From contig NW_003215694.1 of NCBI RefSeq assembly GCF_000006405.1, positions 79,199-120,282 of the forward strand: a stretch of DNA of 41,084 nt, in the 5' to 3' direction. The position numbers and the translations under genes were made by a program. The DNA is from Perkinsus marinus ATCC 50983. Taxonomy: Eukaryota > Perkinsozoa > Perkinsida > Perkinsidae. This document shows, in pieces, positions 39,240-41,084 of this stretch. Below the pieces are notes generated by a model. That model saw nothing but the letters and a program-made list of their open reading frames with translations, was not told the origin of the DNA and made no database searches. The first letter of the stretch is position 1. Each line of letters begins with the position of its first letter.

Positions 39240-41084
39240 ATGGCTTCTTCCTCACTTCCTGGTAACTTCATCGTCTCTAAAGGAAAGGGAGGTGATGAGT
39301 ATACTGTACAGGTAGCCATCCATCTTTCCCTTTCAGATCTCCCTATGGTCACCCTCCGTCACCCCAAGTACCCCAAGGCATCATGTGACGTCTACGTCTA
39401 CGGTGCTCACGTGGCTAGATGGACCGACCGAGAAGGTGATGAGATCAGTAGCTGCTGTTCTATCACTTAGGCGAAGTACTTCAGGCAACTCCAACCTGTA
39501 TATGTCCCCTATCGCTGACTATGGCAACGGTAAAGCCATGAGAGGCGGAGTCCCCGTAAGTAGTGGTATTGGGCCGATGTGTGTTGGTTATTACGGATTT
39601 GCAAGATTTTGGACAATTTAGCAGAAAAGTTGGTAAAAAAATCGGAATTTTCCCGATAAAACTCGGCCGATATCGATTACGCTCTAGTGGAGGTAGTAAT
39701 ACTCAGCGTTACCACAATTTCCCACAGGTCTGTTGGCCGCAATTCGCTGGTAACGGTCCCTTCCAGAAGCACGGCTTCGCGAGGAACACTGAGTGGGAGC
39801 TCGACAGCTACAGCAGCGAGGAGGATCCGTGCGTAATAAATTATTATCATTATGAATTGTGTTAATCACGCGTTGGAGTTTCACCCTAGTGATATGAAAA
39901 ACACTAGTTTAAAACATATTTTACGACTACAGCATATCACCGCGAATATCGCGCTTTTCACAGTATAGCACCACTTCACGTAAATCGGGTGAACCCCCAT
40001 TATATTTATACTGAAATATTAGTATATTATTACTAGTAATAATACCATAACTTTCCAAAACCGTGTGGATGCTGAGCTCTGTACAGGTTACATTCAAGCT
40101 GGTTTCGAACGAATTTACTAAGGAAACGATGGGATGCCCATTTGAATTCGAGTTGCGGTATACTGTAACTCTAGGTGGGGACTATTTGGGGATGCATATG
40201 GAAGTGGTGAATACTGGTGCGGAGGCTATGCAGTTCACAACAGCTCTTCATACGTAATAGTCCATGAACGGCTTTATGGAGAGGACGAGGAAGAGGGTTT
40301 AGGTACTTCTCGGTCGGAGATATTGCTACGACAACAGTAGCTGGAGTTGGTGAGCATCATTACAACGATACGGCTCAGGGAGGCAAGGACTGTAAGAAAG
40401 GCAATTCATATAGTGGAGTTTCATTCGATTTACATGAAGTGGTGTAATACTCTGTGAAAAACGCGATATTCGTGCTATGCGGTGCTATGGGTGAAATATG
40501 TTTTTCACTAGTGTTGTGAAACTCCAGTGACTATTGAAGGGTTTGGTTTTCCTGTGCAGGTTATGATGGGAATTCGGTGGTTGAGTTTAATGAGGGTATT
40601 GTGGATAGAGTGTATAAGCAAGCAGCTGGCCCCGCTCATATACTTTGTGACGGTTCTAAGATGTGAGCAGTCTTCATTGACTTGTGATGATTTAACGCTT
40701 TTTCTATCAGATTGATGGTTGAGAAGAGCCCGTCGTTCCCGGACACTGTTGTGTGGAATATTGGCAGCGACTCGTTGGGCGATATGCCCGCGGGGGACTT
40801 CAAGAGGTAGGTTTACTCAGGGGCTAGTAGTATCATACTCATTCGAGGGTACTCCTCATCGTGATGTGTGCGCAATGTGGTATTGAAAGTTTATTTTGTT
40901 GAGAATTGTTGAAAACATTGAGCTCCTCGTGTAGTAGGCAAAGATTCAGGAGTTGGAGAAATGATGGTATGATTATGCCTCTCGCTGTTCTCGAGTGTAT
41001 AACTGAACTTGATTGATAGATACTATTTGCGTCGAGTCTGCAGCCGCAGTAGAGCCGGTGAAGGTAGCCCCTGGTGATTCATGG
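39240..41084 (+). CDS. D-hexose-6-phosphate mutarotase-like (aldose epimerase family), open at right edge
   Basis: Exons: 39240-39447, 39485-39555, 39728-39832, 40087-40253, 40303-40391, 40560-40662, 40711-40806 and one reaching the window end. The first seven join in phase. The beta-sandwich epimerase fold is visible: YVYGAHVARWTDREGDE, MSPIADYGNGKAMRGGVP, then VCWPQFAGNGPFQKHGFARN, where the family's substrate-binding His/Arg lie. After that come FELRYTVTLGGDYLGMHMEV, FTTALHTYFSVGDI, VVEFNEGIVDRVYK (catalytic Glu region) and FPDTVVWNIG. The family interconverts anomers of hexose-6-phosphates in the cytosol. Introns at 39833-40086 and 40392-40559 each hold one copy of a short inverted-repeat element. 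The last junction is unclear: the expected ICVESAAAVEPVKVAPGDSW lies in a frame that does not match the 40806 donor, so a micro-exon or different boundary is likely. Confidence 0.9.
39874..39999 (+). mobile_element. MITE-like element, family M1, copy A (in mutarotase intron)
   Basis: 126 bp. Starts TGGAGTTTCA and ends in the diverged TGAACCCCCA. Shares with copy B, in order, CACTAG, GAAAAAC, ACATATTT, GCGAATATCGCG, TTTTTCACAG, CACCACTTCA and GTAAATCG. Confidence 0.8.
40414..40526 (-). mobile_element. MITE-like element, family M1, copy B (in mutarotase intron)
   Basis: 113 bp with perfect 10-bp terminal inverted repeats, TGGAGTTTCA and TGAAACTCCA. Inverted relative to copy A, 415 bp away, with one exon pair between them. 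Removing it leaves a 55-nt intron, the local standard. Non-coding; the parent transposon family is unknown. Confidence 0.85.

Overview
The window reads as nuclear DNA of a protist, most likely a Perkinsus-like alveolate. This is an inference from style, not from a marker: dense genes on both strands, many GT-AG introns mostly 40-55 nt long, mixed base composition, and a protein set (cathepsin X/Z-like protease, Siz/PIAS SUMO ligase, START, J-domain and two-RRM proteins, GST-like pair) typical of a eukaryote. Most genes here have 2 to 12 exons, so I rebuilt them by hand: I looked for GT...AG boundaries that keep the frame and preserve family motifs. Exon positions are therefore predictions.

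Layout. 1-810: 3' part of a minus-strand secreted protein whose Ser/Gly tract is encoded by the (ACT)n microsatellite at the window edge. 1.5-1.8 kb: small membrane protein (-). 2.37 kb: tRNA-His. 3.85-4.44 kb: unknown gene (-). 4.8-5.1 kb: cluster of near-perfect palindromes. 6.0-9.7 kb: two tandem GST-like genes (+); the first has an extra N-terminal exon with a myristoylation signal and a repeat inside one intron. 10.3-11.5 kb: 56-bp minisatellite. 11.7-13.2 kb: membrane-anchored START lipid-transfer protein (-). 13.3-14.1 kb: unknown gene (+). 14.4-16.0 kb: secretory-pathway J-domain protein (+). 16.5-17.1 kb: small secreted protein (+). 17.3-19.4 kb: coiled-coil protein (+). 20.2-20.5 kb: small protein (-). 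20.8-22.0 kb: two-RRM RNA-binding protein (-). 24.0-24.9 kb: intronless cathepsin X/Z-like protease (-). 26.0-34.3 kb: Ser/Glu-rich type I membrane protein (+), one of whose introns carries a whole-looking 6.3-kb LTR retrotransposon with identical LTRs. 35.0-37.5 kb: Siz/PIAS-type SUMO E3 ligase (-). 37.7-38.9 kb: small ORFs and a tRNA-like relic. 39.2 kb to the end: D-hexose-6-phosphate mutarotase-like gene (+), open at the right edge, with two copies of a short inverted-repeat element in its introns.

The strongest pattern is intron colonisation. At least two unrelated short repeat families and one LTR element sit inside introns. Subtracting the insert usually leaves an intron close to the local standard size (about 48-55 nt). 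The tandem GST pair gives a natural filled-site/empty-site comparison. I see no single operon-like system; the genes look like ordinary, independently transcribed nuclear genes.
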